64,000 nucleotides of DNA from JBFFMO01 sp041390025. GTDB taxonomy: Bacteria > Myxococcota_A > Bradymonadia > Bradymonadales > Bradymonadaceae. The notes beneath the pieces are model-generated. The model searched no databases. It saw nothing but the letters and a program-made list of their open reading frames with translations, and had not been told where the DNA came from. This document shows, one piece after another, positions 28,328 through 36,651 of this stretch (position 1 is the stretch's first letter; every line of letters starts with the position of its first letter). The position numbers and the translations under genes were made by a program. The DNA is taken from assembly GCA_041390025.1 (NCBI GenBank), contig JAWKQR010000002.1, positions 212,185 to 276,184 of the forward strand, read 5' to 3'.

Positions 28328-29150
28328 CGCCACCTGCGGTCAGGCCACCGACCAAGAATTTCTGCAGCTTGAAGAACAAGGCGACCACGGGGAGCGACAC
28401 CATGATGGCGCCCGCCGCGAAATAGCCCCACTGCGTGCTGTAGTCGCCCACAAAGCGCTGCAAGACCACCGGCAACGTAAACTGCGTATCGTCGGACAGG
28501 AACGTCGCGGCGAGGATGAATTCGTTCCACGCGGACATGAAGCTGAACAGTGCGGTGACCACGATGGCGGGGCGGGCGAGCGGCAAGATGATCTTGGTGA
28601 AGATCGTCCATTGGCCCGCGCCGTCCATGACCGCGGCTTCCTCAAGGTCTTTGGGGATCGTGTCGAAGTACCCCTTCAACATCCACACCGAGAACGGAAT
28701 CGTCGACGTGGAGTACACCAGCACGAGGCCTGTCAGCGAATTTAGCAGTCCGATCTTGTCGAGCAGGATGTACAGCGGGATCGCCATGACGACACCCGGG
28801 AACATCTGCGTGATGAGCAACGAGGCAAGGCCAGCTTCGCGGCCTGGAAACCTAAATCGCGAGAACGCGTAGGCGGCCGTACACGCGAGTCCAACGCCAA
28901 GCACGGTGGTGACCAAGCTGATGACGACCGAATTCATGGCTTGGCGCAGGAAGAGCCCGTCGCCCAAGCTCAGCAGATGGCGAAAGTTGTCGAGCGTCAC
29001 TTCGGTGGGGATGGGATTGGCCGACATCGAAAACCCTTGGCTTGGGCTCAATGCCATTTTGACCACCCACAACACCGGGTACAGCGTCACCGCACACATC
29101 AGTGTCAGGAATACGTTGGTCAAAACCACTGTCGTCGTCGATGGGCGCAC
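28317..29150 (-). CDS. ABC transporter permease, MalG-like
   Basis: About 277 residues and six predicted membrane helices, starting VVLTNVFLTLMCAVTLYPVLWVV. The cytoplasmic EAA loop is DLEEAAVMDGAGQWTIFTKIILPLARP, where the ATPase subunit docks. MalG-type permeases import maltose and related sugars. GTG 29150 lies 2 bases after the stop of the upstream fused MalE-MalF gene, so the two are co-transcribed. No MalK-type ATPase gene lies in this window; a shared ATPase elsewhere is required. Confidence 0.88.
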   Translation of the reverse strand: MRPSTTTVVLTNVFLTLMCAVTLYPVLWVVKMALSPSQGFSMSANPIPTEVTLDNFRHLLSLGDGLFLRQAMNSVVISLVTTVLGVGLACTAAYAFSRFRFPGREAGLASLLITQMFPGVVMAIPLYILLDKIGLLNSLTGLVLVYSTSTIPFSVWMLKGYFDTIPKDLEEAAVMDGAGQWTIFTKIILPLARPAIVVTALFSFMSAWNEFILAATFLSDDTQFTLPVVLQRFVGDYSTQWGYFAAGAIMVSLPVVALFFKLQKFLVGGLTAGGVKG

Positions 29151-29151
29151 G

Positions 29152-31332
29152 TTACTTGTCCGTCTTGAGTTGGCCGGTAAACGACGAGTAAATGAGCAGA
29201 ACAAAGAAGATGAGCACGGCATAGGCCGCGGCGTAGCCGTATTGTTCCTGCCGCGCGAAAGCCCACTTGTAGGCTTCCGAGATCAGAATCTCAGTCGCGC
29301 CGTCCGGTTCGCCTTGGCTCACCAGGTAGATGATGTTGAAGCTGTTAAACGTCCACACCGTTCCGAGCACGATGGCGGGCACCAACGCCGGTCGAAGCAG
29401 CGGCAGGGTGATGTGACGGAACCGCTGCCATTTCGTGGCACCGTCGACCTCTGCGGCTTCTTCGAGGTCGCGAGGAATCGCTTGCAGCGCACCCAGCGTC
29501 ACGACCATCATGAACGGGAAACCCAACCAAACATTGGTCGCGAGGTTCGCTGCAAACGCGGTGGAAAATCTGGAGAACCAGCTCACGGGCTCCGCGCCGA
29601 GCCAGACCAACAGACCGTTGATGGCCCCAAATTGTTTGTGGAACATGCCGCGCCAGATCAGCGCGGTGATGTAATTGGGCACCGCCCACGGCACGATCAA
29701 CAGCACGCGGTAGACGCCTTTGAGACGAAGCCACGGGTTGCGCAGCATCAACGCCAACACCAGCCCAATCGCCACATGGAAAAACACGTTGGTCAGCGTC
29801 CAAACGACGGTGACCACGAGCGTGTACCAAAAGCTCAGCGGGTCGGTCAGGCCGAATTCGGCCGACGTAAGGATGCTCCAGAAGTTCGACAGCCCGACAA
29901 ACGTAAACGTGCCTTCGCGGTGCGAAAACAGGCTGACCGCGGATCCGACGACAAACGGCGTGACCACCAACACAAACATCGCGAGCATGGCGGGCGCGAT
30001 GTAGGCGTACGCCGGCAGATTGCGCTTGGCGCGTTTGGCCACCTGCGTGCCTCGCGTCGTCTTGTAGGTCCAGCCCACGACGCCGAGCGTCAGCAGAATG
30101 AAGAACACAATCGTGCCAAGCGGGCTCTGCTGTTCGGGGGATGGGCGCGTAAAGATCTGCACACGGCGTTGCGCTTGGACCAAGGCTTCTTCGGGGGTCG
30201 CAGCCCCTCGCATGACTTGCCGGAGGGCCGTTTCGGCCGGCTCCCACACCGAACGCATCTTGGGATTGTTGGGCATCGGGATCGACGCATCAAGCTGGCG
30301 GCGGAACACGGTTAGGGCGTCTTGTTCCTGAACTTCCGGGACGTTGTACGCAGATAGGGTAGCGACCGGTTGAAGGCCCTCCAACGCTCGGACAACCGCC
30401 GCAGAATCACTGGCCAAGAACGTCGAGAAATCGCGCGCCAACTTCGGGTACTTGGCCTGAGACGAGACAAACGCGACGTCGACGGTCAAAAACGGCCGAG
30501 CAGGCAGCCCCGTTTTGGAAACAACGGGCAAGGGCGCCATCGCGTAGTTCAAATCGGGTTTAATCTCGCCGAGAAACCACGGGCCGTTGATCGCAAACGC
30601 CGCCTTGCCGTCGTTGAACAGTTGGGTCACGAGCACGCCCGTGGACTCTTCAGGCACGATGCGTCGCTTCAACACAAGATCTTCGACGAACGCGATGGAC
30701 TCGGCGTTTCGCGGGTCGTCGAGCGTGACAGCGCCATCTTTGAAGATCTGGCCGCCAAACCCAAACAGCCAACCCGCATGCATGTAAAAATTGGTGGCTT
30801 GGTACACAAGGCCGTAACGGCCTTCTGCCGCGTTGGTTTGGGCGGTGGCTTGTTCGATCAGCTCGTCGGTTGTCGCCGGGGGGGTCTTGATCAGGTCGGT
30901 GTTGTAGAAGAGCACCACGCTCTTGTACGCCAGCGGAATGCCGTACTTTGTTCCGCCCACGGTGACCGCTTCAACCGTTGTGGGATGGAACGCGGACCAC
31001 GCCGCTTCGTCGTCGGTCCAGGTCGCCAACAGTTCTGAGCGCGCCCAGTCGCCGGCGCGCTCGTGGGCAGCGATGAAGACATCAGGGCCGTTGCCCCGCG
31101 GAATCGCGCTCGTGAGCTTGTTCGCGTACGCGTCGTAGGGAATCGACAACAGGCGGATGGGGGTGTCGGGATGCTGCGCCGACCACTGGTCGGCCAGTTT
31201 TTTGAGCGCCTGTTCCTCGGCCCCGCGGTAGGCGTGCCATACCTGCATTTCGTCGGCCACGGCGGCCGTCGAAACAACGAGGATAAACAGCCACGCCAAA
31301 AAAGCGGCCAAATGTCTGAAAGACTGACGCAT
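29152..31332 (-). CDS. Fused sugar-binding protein and permease (MalE-MalF fusion)
   Basis: A 726-residue protein. Residues 1-26 are a signal peptide (AWLFILVVSTAAVA); about 27-400 form an extracellular solute-binding protein (MQVWHAYRGAEEQALKKLAD, FNDGKAAFAINGPWFLGEIK). Then comes a membrane segment (TIVFFILLTLGVVGWTY), a basic loop and a six-helix MalF-like permease with EAA loop DLEEAAEVDGATKWQRFRHI. In most systems these are two proteins; fusion tethers the binding protein to its channel. ATG 31332 gives a clean signal peptide; the frame is open upstream without support. It probably forms the membrane complex with the MalG-like protein. Confidence 0.88.
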   Translation of the reverse strand: MRQSFRHLAAFLAWLFILVVSTAAVADEMQVWHAYRGAEEQALKKLADQWSAQHPDTPIRLLSIPYDAYANKLTSAIPRGNGPDVFIAAHERAGDWARSELLATWTDDEAAWSAFHPTTVEAVTVGGTKYGIPLAYKSVVLFYNTDLIKTPPATTDELIEQATAQTNAAEGRYGLVYQATNFYMHAGWLFGFGGQIFKDGAVTLDDPRNAESIAFVEDLVLKRRIVPEESTGVLVTQLFNDGKAAFAINGPWFLGEIKPDLNYAMAPLPVVSKTGLPARPFLTVDVAFVSSQAKYPKLARDFSTFLASDSAAVVRALEGLQPVATLSAYNVPEVQEQDALTVFRRQLDASIPMPNNPKMRSVWEPAETALRQVMRGAATPEEALVQAQRRVQIFTRPSPEQQSPLGTIVFFILLTLGVVGWTYKTTRGTQVAKRAKRNLPAYAYIAPAMLAMFVLVVTPFVVGSAVSLFSHREGTFTFVGLSNFWSILTSAEFGLTDPLSFWYTLVVTVVWTLTNVFFHVAIGLVLALMLRNPWLRLKGVYRVLLIVPWAVPNYITALIWRGMFHKQFGAINGLLVWLGAEPVSWFSRFSTAFAANLATNVWLGFPFMMVVTLGALQAIPRDLEEAAEVDGATKWQRFRHITLPLLRPALVPAIVLGTVWTFNSFNIIYLVSQGEPDGATEILISEAYKWAFARQEQYGYAAAYAVLIFFVLLIYSSFTGQLKTDK

Positions 31333-31384
31333 GGTGCAACGGTGCAGTGGGAACGCGTAAATCTCTTTGAGACGAGCCGTTGTG

Positions 31385-33433
31385 TCAACCAGCACCGAAC
31401 GCGTCGCGGTCCTTCTCAAGTTCTTGGCGCGAGACCTGCCAGCGTGACTTGAACAGCGAGAAGTGACGCACGGCAGCATCGAGGTCGCCTTGCTCGGCCA
31501 ACACCTCGATGCTGTCAGCCGATTCACCCAGTAGATTCTGGCCGAACATCCGCACACTCGCCTTTGCCGAATGCGCGGCGAGTGCCAAGGCTTCGAGCTG
31601 GTGTGTCTCGATCGCCCGGTCCATGTCCCGGATCAGCAAATCAATGCTGCCGATATGCCCGTCGATCAGCTCCCTGAAATCTTTGGGGCTGGTCGCGTAC
31701 ATGATCTTCAGCTGTTCGTAGGGTGACCCTGCTGGTGTTTGCGTGCGCTGACGAGGTGGAGCCGCGGGAGGGGCTTGCTCCCCCGCTTCGGGCGCCAAGC
31801 GCTGGCTGGCCTCGATGGTGTTTCGCAACGACTCCACCATGAACGGCTTGGTGATGTAGTCATCCACCCCCGCCTCCTCGGCAGCTTTTCGGATGGCCGA
31901 GTTCACCCCAGCGGTCAACGCCACGATCCTAGGTTGGTCGGCGGGGCCCTTCTCGGCCCGAATGATGCGGGTGGCCTCGATGCCGTCCATGACGGGCATG
32001 TGGATGTCCATCAAGATCAGGTCAAACACCTCCAAGCGTGTCGCTTCGACCGCTTCCTGACCGTTTTGAACGATCGTCGGTTGGTAACCAAGGCGCGTGA
32101 GCATGGTTTCAACCACACGGCGATTGGTCGGATTGTCTTCCGCGACCAAGATGCGGCGAGGATGGGTTTGGGAAAGGTGCTCAAACCGCGACAAGGAACG
32201 GCGGGTCGAGGTCGTCGTCCCCTCAAGCTGCACCGCCTTACGAATCGCGTTTTGCAGCTCGCGGTACCTGACAGGACGGTCAAGCACGACGCTTGTTCCC
32301 ACCGCGTCCGCTTGGTCTTCGGCGGTCATGTCTGCGAGCCACGACACCAATACTTTTGGGACGTCATGGGCGAGCAGTGCTGCTGAACCGTCAATCGCCT
32401 CGGAAAACACGAGCACCACGTCCGTCCACTCAGGGTCGATGTTTTCGCCAGAGTCGGTGACGACGACGTTCATCTTCCACTCACGCAAGTAATCGCCGAG
32501 AACATCCCGGCTCGTAACGTCGGGCCCGATGATTGCGACGTTCAATTCTGTATCGTCCCACAAAATGCCGGAGGGTTTTTCCGTGGTCACAACCATAGGA
32601 ATGCGAACTTCAATCGATGTCCCTAAGTCCGGCGTGCTTTCGATGGTGACGGTCCCCTGCATCAGCTCCGTCAACCGTTTGCAGATGACGAGTCCTAGGC
32701 CGGTTCCAGGGTGTTGACCGGTTCCAAGTTGTCGGAAGGGCACAAACAAGTGCTCTTTGCATGCGTCGCTGATGCCCACGCCGGAATCCGACACCGTGAA
32801 GACCATCACGTCGCCGTCCATTTCGACGTCCACCACCACTTCGCCTTGTTCGGTAAACTTTACCGCGTTGCTCACCAGATTCGAGAGCACCTGCCGAACG
32901 CGAATGGCGTCACCCATCACGCGCCCCGGAAGCTTCGAATCAAAACGACTCGCGAGGTCGAGGCCCTTCTCGTTGGCCAAGCCTGCGAACAGATCCAGCA
33001 CGTCCTCGACGCACTCTCGGACGTCGAAAGGAAACGACTCGATGCGGATCGCGTTCGCCTCAAGCTTTGAAAAATCGAGGATCTCGTTCAACACAGCCAT
33101 CAGCGATTCGCCGCTTTTGGCCACGGTTTGCGCGATCTCGTATTGCTCGCGCGAGAGGTTGGTTTCGAGCAGCACGCTTGTCATACCCAAAACGCCATTG
33201 AGCGGCGTGCGGATCTCGTGGCTGACGTTCGCGAAGAACTCGGTGCGGATGCGCAGCGCCTCGGTGGCTTCTGCGGCCTGAGTCTTGGCGGTCTGAGCTT
33301 CGTCCGTCATCAGGCGCAACTGACCGACCAGATCGTCGTATTCCGTGGTTGGGCGGTGCGTTCGTTTGGAGGCCAGCCAGAACACACAGAGCCCCCCCAA
33401 GAACCCCACACAACCTGCGATCAGTGCTTCCAT
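31385..33433 (-). CDS. Hybrid histidine kinase with REC and Hpt domains
   Basis: A 682-residue membrane-anchored kinase. One N-terminal helix (ALIAGCVGFLGGLCVFWLA), a short coiled coil, HisKA (FFANVSHEIRTPLNG), HATPase (NLVSNAVKF, DSGVGI, GTGLGL), a receiver-like segment without clear acceptor (NVAIIGPDVTSRDVLG), a full REC (ILVAEDNPTNRRVVE, LILMDIHMPVMDGIEA, TKPF) and a C-terminal Hpt (ALAAHSAKASVRMFG). It has no periplasmic sensor domain, so it probably senses through partners. It is the last gene of the five-gene operon, 9 bases after the LysM/FecR gene. Likely phosphorelay target: unknown; the divergent regulator at 40036 is one candidate. Confidence 0.93.
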   Translation of the reverse strand: MEALIAGCVGFLGGLCVFWLASKRTHRPTTEYDDLVGQLRLMTDEAQTAKTQAAEATEALRIRTEFFANVSHEIRTPLNGVLGMTSVLLETNLSREQYEIAQTVAKSGESLMAVLNEILDFSKLEANAIRIESFPFDVRECVEDVLDLFAGLANEKGLDLASRFDSKLPGRVMGDAIRVRQVLSNLVSNAVKFTEQGEVVVDVEMDGDVMVFTVSDSGVGISDACKEHLFVPFRQLGTGQHPGTGLGLVICKRLTELMQGTVTIESTPDLGTSIEVRIPMVVTTEKPSGILWDDTELNVAIIGPDVTSRDVLGDYLREWKMNVVVTDSGENIDPEWTDVVLVFSEAIDGSAALLAHDVPKVLVSWLADMTAEDQADAVGTSVVLDRPVRYRELQNAIRKAVQLEGTTTSTRRSLSRFEHLSQTHPRRILVAEDNPTNRRVVETMLTRLGYQPTIVQNGQEAVEATRLEVFDLILMDIHMPVMDGIEATRIIRAEKGPADQPRIVALTAGVNSAIRKAAEEAGVDDYITKPFMVESLRNTIEASQRLAPEAGEQAPPAAPPRQRTQTPAGSPYEQLKIMYATSPKDFRELIDGHIGSIDLLIRDMDRAIETHQLEALALAAHSAKASVRMFGQNLLGESADSIEVLAEQGDLDAAVRHFSLFKSRWQVSRQELEKDRDAFGAG

Positions 33434-33442
33434 TTGCCGCCG

Positions 33443-35383
33443 CTAGAAAGACCACCAAAGCCCAACACGGGCCTGTGGCACAGCTCCAAAGTCGCCACCG
33501 TTGGCCGTGAACATCGCACCGGCCTCAAAGGTCCAACCAAAGTCTTCGCTGATGTTTGGCATGACGCCAAGCTCGGCGTGCATGACCAACTGATGATCCT
33601 CGACCACGATGCCGCCTGGGCCCACACCCGCAAAAGGTCGCGCATCGGACTCGAACAACCCCACCAGCGCCAACGCCCGCCAATCGAGGACCGATTGGTC
33701 GAACTGCCCGGCACCAAGCGACGCCGCAAGCCCAAGGTATTTCGTCGGAATGACCGAGCCTTGCACGTGCAACGAGGCGCCCGCAATCCCGACGTCCAAC
33801 GCTGGTATGCCATCGTAGTACGCGTATCCCGCCATCATATGAAGCCGGAACACGTCGACGTCGCGATGCTGGCTTGCGGCCACTGGATCAACCTCAAACG
33901 CGAACGTCGCCAAGGGAAGGTCCCCATATTGCGCCGTGACGTGGACGGGTTCGGTGCTTAGCGCCTTGAGCCGGATGGCGTAACCTTCGGGCGTGGGAAC
34001 AGCGGTGTCGAGCTCGGCGTTGCTCGCCGTGAACGTCACACCCTCTGGGGCAGCCGGGGCAAAAGCGAGCTGCACCACTCGCTTGGACAGGGTCGAGAGG
34101 CGACGCTCATCGGCGCGGGCGGCCGTTGGCGCGTTGACCAACACCGGTGTTTTCCCAAACTGATCGCCGAGTTTGCATTCGAGGTCGGCCTGGCCCGCCT
34201 TGCGGAAGATGGCTTTCTCGCCGAAATCGGTGTCACCCGACGTGCGGCAGAGTACGCCCTTGGGGGCGCGGACCTCGGTCCCCAACACAACGTGGGCGAG
34301 GCCGTCTTCTCCCAACGCGACCGCTCGTTCTGAGCTCGCAACGACCGTCGAGCGAATGTGTCGCACGGCGGTTGGGATGCTCTCGAATTTGTCGGCATCG
34401 ACCGATGAGATCACCGCATAGAACGTGCCGGCCGGCACGCCTTTAATCTCAAGCCGTGTCTTTTCGGCAGGGACAAACACCGATTCGACCACATCCACGC
34501 CCCGCGGGTCGCGCGCGAGCTCAACGTAGTAGGACGTCGCTTCCTTGACCGGCTCCCAGGCCAACGTGATCGTCGCGCCCGCGCCACCCACGCCCAGAGC
34601 GAGCCCACCCTCCTGCTTCCACACGGGCGTAGGTGGAAGTGGGCGAGGCGGTTCGGGTTTTTCGTTGGGTTTGATACGCGTGCCCATGCCCGGTTTGACG
34701 GCGACCTTGCCTCCCGCCTTCCCCACGACCGTGGTCGCCTTGCCAAGGTGGTTCTCCACCCGCGTTAATCCGCCTTCCTCGACGGTCATCTGGGCTTGGC
34801 CGGTGCCGAATTCGGCGATCGAGCTCGGGCTCTCGATCGTCACGCCGGCCAGCTCGTCGAGCTTGGAACGCAACCGCCCGGTCTCAAGCACGGTCTTTGC
34901 CGGCACGACCTGTGACTTGTCGCGGGACTCCCCATAGATGATCACAAGCGTGTTTGGCGCCATCAGCAGGTTGGACGTGTCTTGGAACGCGATTTCAGCG
35001 CGCGCCTGATCCATCGTGTTCAGTCGCCACGCCGAGTACAGGTCCATCCCAGCTTGCGCCTCATTCCAATTGGGTTGCGCCGGCCCCCGCGCCCTCACGT
35101 CACCCGCCTTTTGGCCGACCAGCGCGTCCGGAACCGGCGGGATCTTGGCAATCTTCAACTGCTTGCCCGGGACACACGCGTAGTTGTCCTTGGACAGGTC
35201 GTTGTACGCGTGGATGTAGTCGTAGCGCCGTTTATCACCAAAGAACTTTTCGGCGATGCTCGTGCAGGTATCACCTTTTTGCACCGTGTATTCCTCAAAC
35301 TCGGTGATGCTCTGTCCGTGTGCCTGCGATGGCGCGAGGCCAAGTATCACACCTACCACGATGACGGGAAAAATCGGCTTCAT
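33443..35383 (-). CDS. LysM/FecR-domain envelope protein with barrel-like C terminus
   Basis: A 646-residue exported protein (signal peptide ending SQAHG). A LysM domain follows at about 25-80 (YTVQKGDTCTSIAEKFFGDK), then a FecR-like domain (about 180-260; SPSSIAEFGTGQAQMTVEEGG), a Pro-rich hinge, an Fn3-like domain (ATSYYVELARD), a second beta domain and a C-terminal region of alternating strands ending GLWWSF, typical of an outer membrane barrel. LysM suggests peptidoglycan binding. ATG 35383 overlaps the kinase gene by 4 bases. LysM-FecR proteins often accompany membrane adenylate cyclases, as here, and may report envelope state. Confidence 0.82.
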   Translation of the reverse strand: MKPIFPVIVVGVILGLAPSQAHGQSITEFEEYTVQKGDTCTSIAEKFFGDKRRYDYIHAYNDLSKDNYACVPGKQLKIAKIPPVPDALVGQKAGDVRARGPAQPNWNEAQAGMDLYSAWRLNTMDQARAEIAFQDTSNLLMAPNTLVIIYGESRDKSQVVPAKTVLETGRLRSKLDELAGVTIESPSSIAEFGTGQAQMTVEEGGLTRVENHLGKATTVVGKAGGKVAVKPGMGTRIKPNEKPEPPRPLPPTPVWKQEGGLALGVGGAGATITLAWEPVKEATSYYVELARDPRGVDVVESVFVPAEKTRLEIKGVPAGTFYAVISSVDADKFESIPTAVRHIRSTVVASSERAVALGEDGLAHVVLGTEVRAPKGVLCRTSGDTDFGEKAIFRKAGQADLECKLGDQFGKTPVLVNAPTAARADERRLSTLSKRVVQLAFAPAAPEGVTFTASNAELDTAVPTPEGYAIRLKALSTEPVHVTAQYGDLPLATFAFEVDPVAASQHRDVDVFRLHMMAGYAYYDGIPALDVGIAGASLHVQGSVIPTKYLGLAASLGAGQFDQSVLDWRALALVGLFESDARPFAGVGPGGIVVEDHQLVMHAELGVMPNISEDFGWTFEAGAMFTANGGDFGAVPQARVGLWWSF

Positions 35384-36651
35384 GTTCGTTCTCGACGCTG
35401 GAGTCTTCGGAGCAGTCGCTGCAGTTTGCGAACGAGGTCCGTGGGTTCGATGGGATGTGCGATGACGTCGGCGGCCCCGACTTTGAGCAACTCGGTCGTG
35501 TGGTCGACGTTGTCGACGTCGACCGAGGCCAAAACGGGGATCGGGCATGCCTTGACGGTCTCGATGTCTGGCAACTTCAGGATGGCGACTTCGGCGCGTG
35601 CGACATCGGTGGTCAGCTCGAAGCCCGACGCCCGCAGCGCGACAAACACGGCGTCATCCATGGTGCCCATGACGGCGACGGTGTGCTGCGGCGCGACCGC
35701 GGATGGGCCAGCCGCACCGTCAAACAGGCGCAGCGTTACACCACGCCCCGCGCGCTCACCGCGAAGGCTTTCGGGGCGTCCGCGCTCGACCGCGGTTGGG
35801 TTTTCGAGCAAACGGTCGATCCAAAGGCGAACCTCAAGCGCATCGGGCCGTTCGGCGGGGTCCTTGGCCAACATCGTCGAGATCAGGGCGTCCAACGCCG
35901 GCGGGACGTCGATCTGGGGAAACGTGACGCGTGCACTCGGAGGGGGCACGAACATGTGCAGATTCAACAGTTGCACGGTGGAACTGCCCTTAAACACCTG
36001 ATCGCCTGTGAGCATCTCGTACAAAATGCACCCAAAGCTGTAGATGTCGGCAGGCGGCCCGATGTCGGGCGCACCCATGGCCTGCTCGGGCGCAATGAAT
36101 TGCGGAGTGCCCGAGACAATGCCTTCACGCGTCATGCGCCCAAGCTCGGCGTCATTGGCCACAAACGCCAAGCTGAAGTCGACGATGATCGGTCGGTCTC
36201 CGCCGTCACTTCGACGTTCGAGCATGATGTTCTCAGGCTTAAGATCACGATGAACCAAGCCCATGGCATGTGCGGTGGCAAGCGCATCGGCGATTTGGCG
36301 TCCGATGCCAACCACCCGCTTCCAGGGCAGTCCTTGTCCCTTCTCGTAAATGGCATTCAGCGGGCCACCCCGCAGCATATCCATGACGATGAACAGGTTT
36401 CCGTCGTGGGTCCCAAAGTCGCTCACGGCCACGACGTTCTCGTGCCGCAGACGCGCCGCCACTTGGGCTTCACGTTCGAATCGCACCCGGTATTCGGGGT
36501 CCTGCGAATAGGCGGCCAACAAGAATTTGATCGCAACGGTTTTGCCCAAGGCAAGGTGTTTCGCGCGCCAAACTGCGCCCATCCCACCCTGACCCAGCAA
36601 GACTTCGACCTCGTATTTTTCGGCAATGATGGTGCCCGGACGAATCTTCAT
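35380..36651 (-). CDS. Ser/Thr protein kinase with degenerate receiver-like C terminus
   Basis: A 423-residue cytoplasmic kinase. LLGQGGMGAVWRAKHLALG (Gly loop), AIKFLL (ATP Lys), HRDLKPENIML (catalytic loop), then VDFSLAF where DFG is expected, and GTPQFIAPEQAMG (activation end). The kinase domain ends near residue 290. The C-terminal 120 residues (VAVMGTMDDAVFVALRASG to VGAADVIAHPIEPTDLVRKL) look like a receiver fold, but I see no acceptor Asp. The DFS change may lower metal binding without abolishing activity. It overlaps the cyclase and LysM genes by 4 bases each, so its substrates are probably in this operon. Confidence 0.9.
   Translation of the reverse strand: MKIRPGTIIAEKYEVEVLLGQGGMGAVWRAKHLALGKTVAIKFLLAAYSQDPEYRVRFEREAQVAARLRHENVVAVSDFGTHDGNLFIVMDMLRGGPLNAIYEKGQGLPWKRVVGIGRQIADALATAHAMGLVHRDLKPENIMLERRSDGGDRPIIVDFSLAFVANDAELGRMTREGIVSGTPQFIAPEQAMGAPDIGPPADIYSFGCILYEMLTGDQVFKGSSTVQLLNLHMFVPPPSARVTFPQIDVPPALDALISTMLAKDPAERPDALEVRLWIDRLLENPTAVERGRPESLRGERAGRGVTLRLFDGAAGPSAVAPQHTVAVMGTMDDAVFVALRASGFELTTDVARAEVAILKLPDIETVKACPIPVLASVDVDNVDHTTELLKVGAADVIAHPIEPTDLVRKLQRLLRRLQRRERT

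Noticed and set aside
28906..30315. Long plus-strand open frame opposite the MalG and MalF genes
   Set aside because: Highly charged, without domain, and opposite conserved permease motifs.
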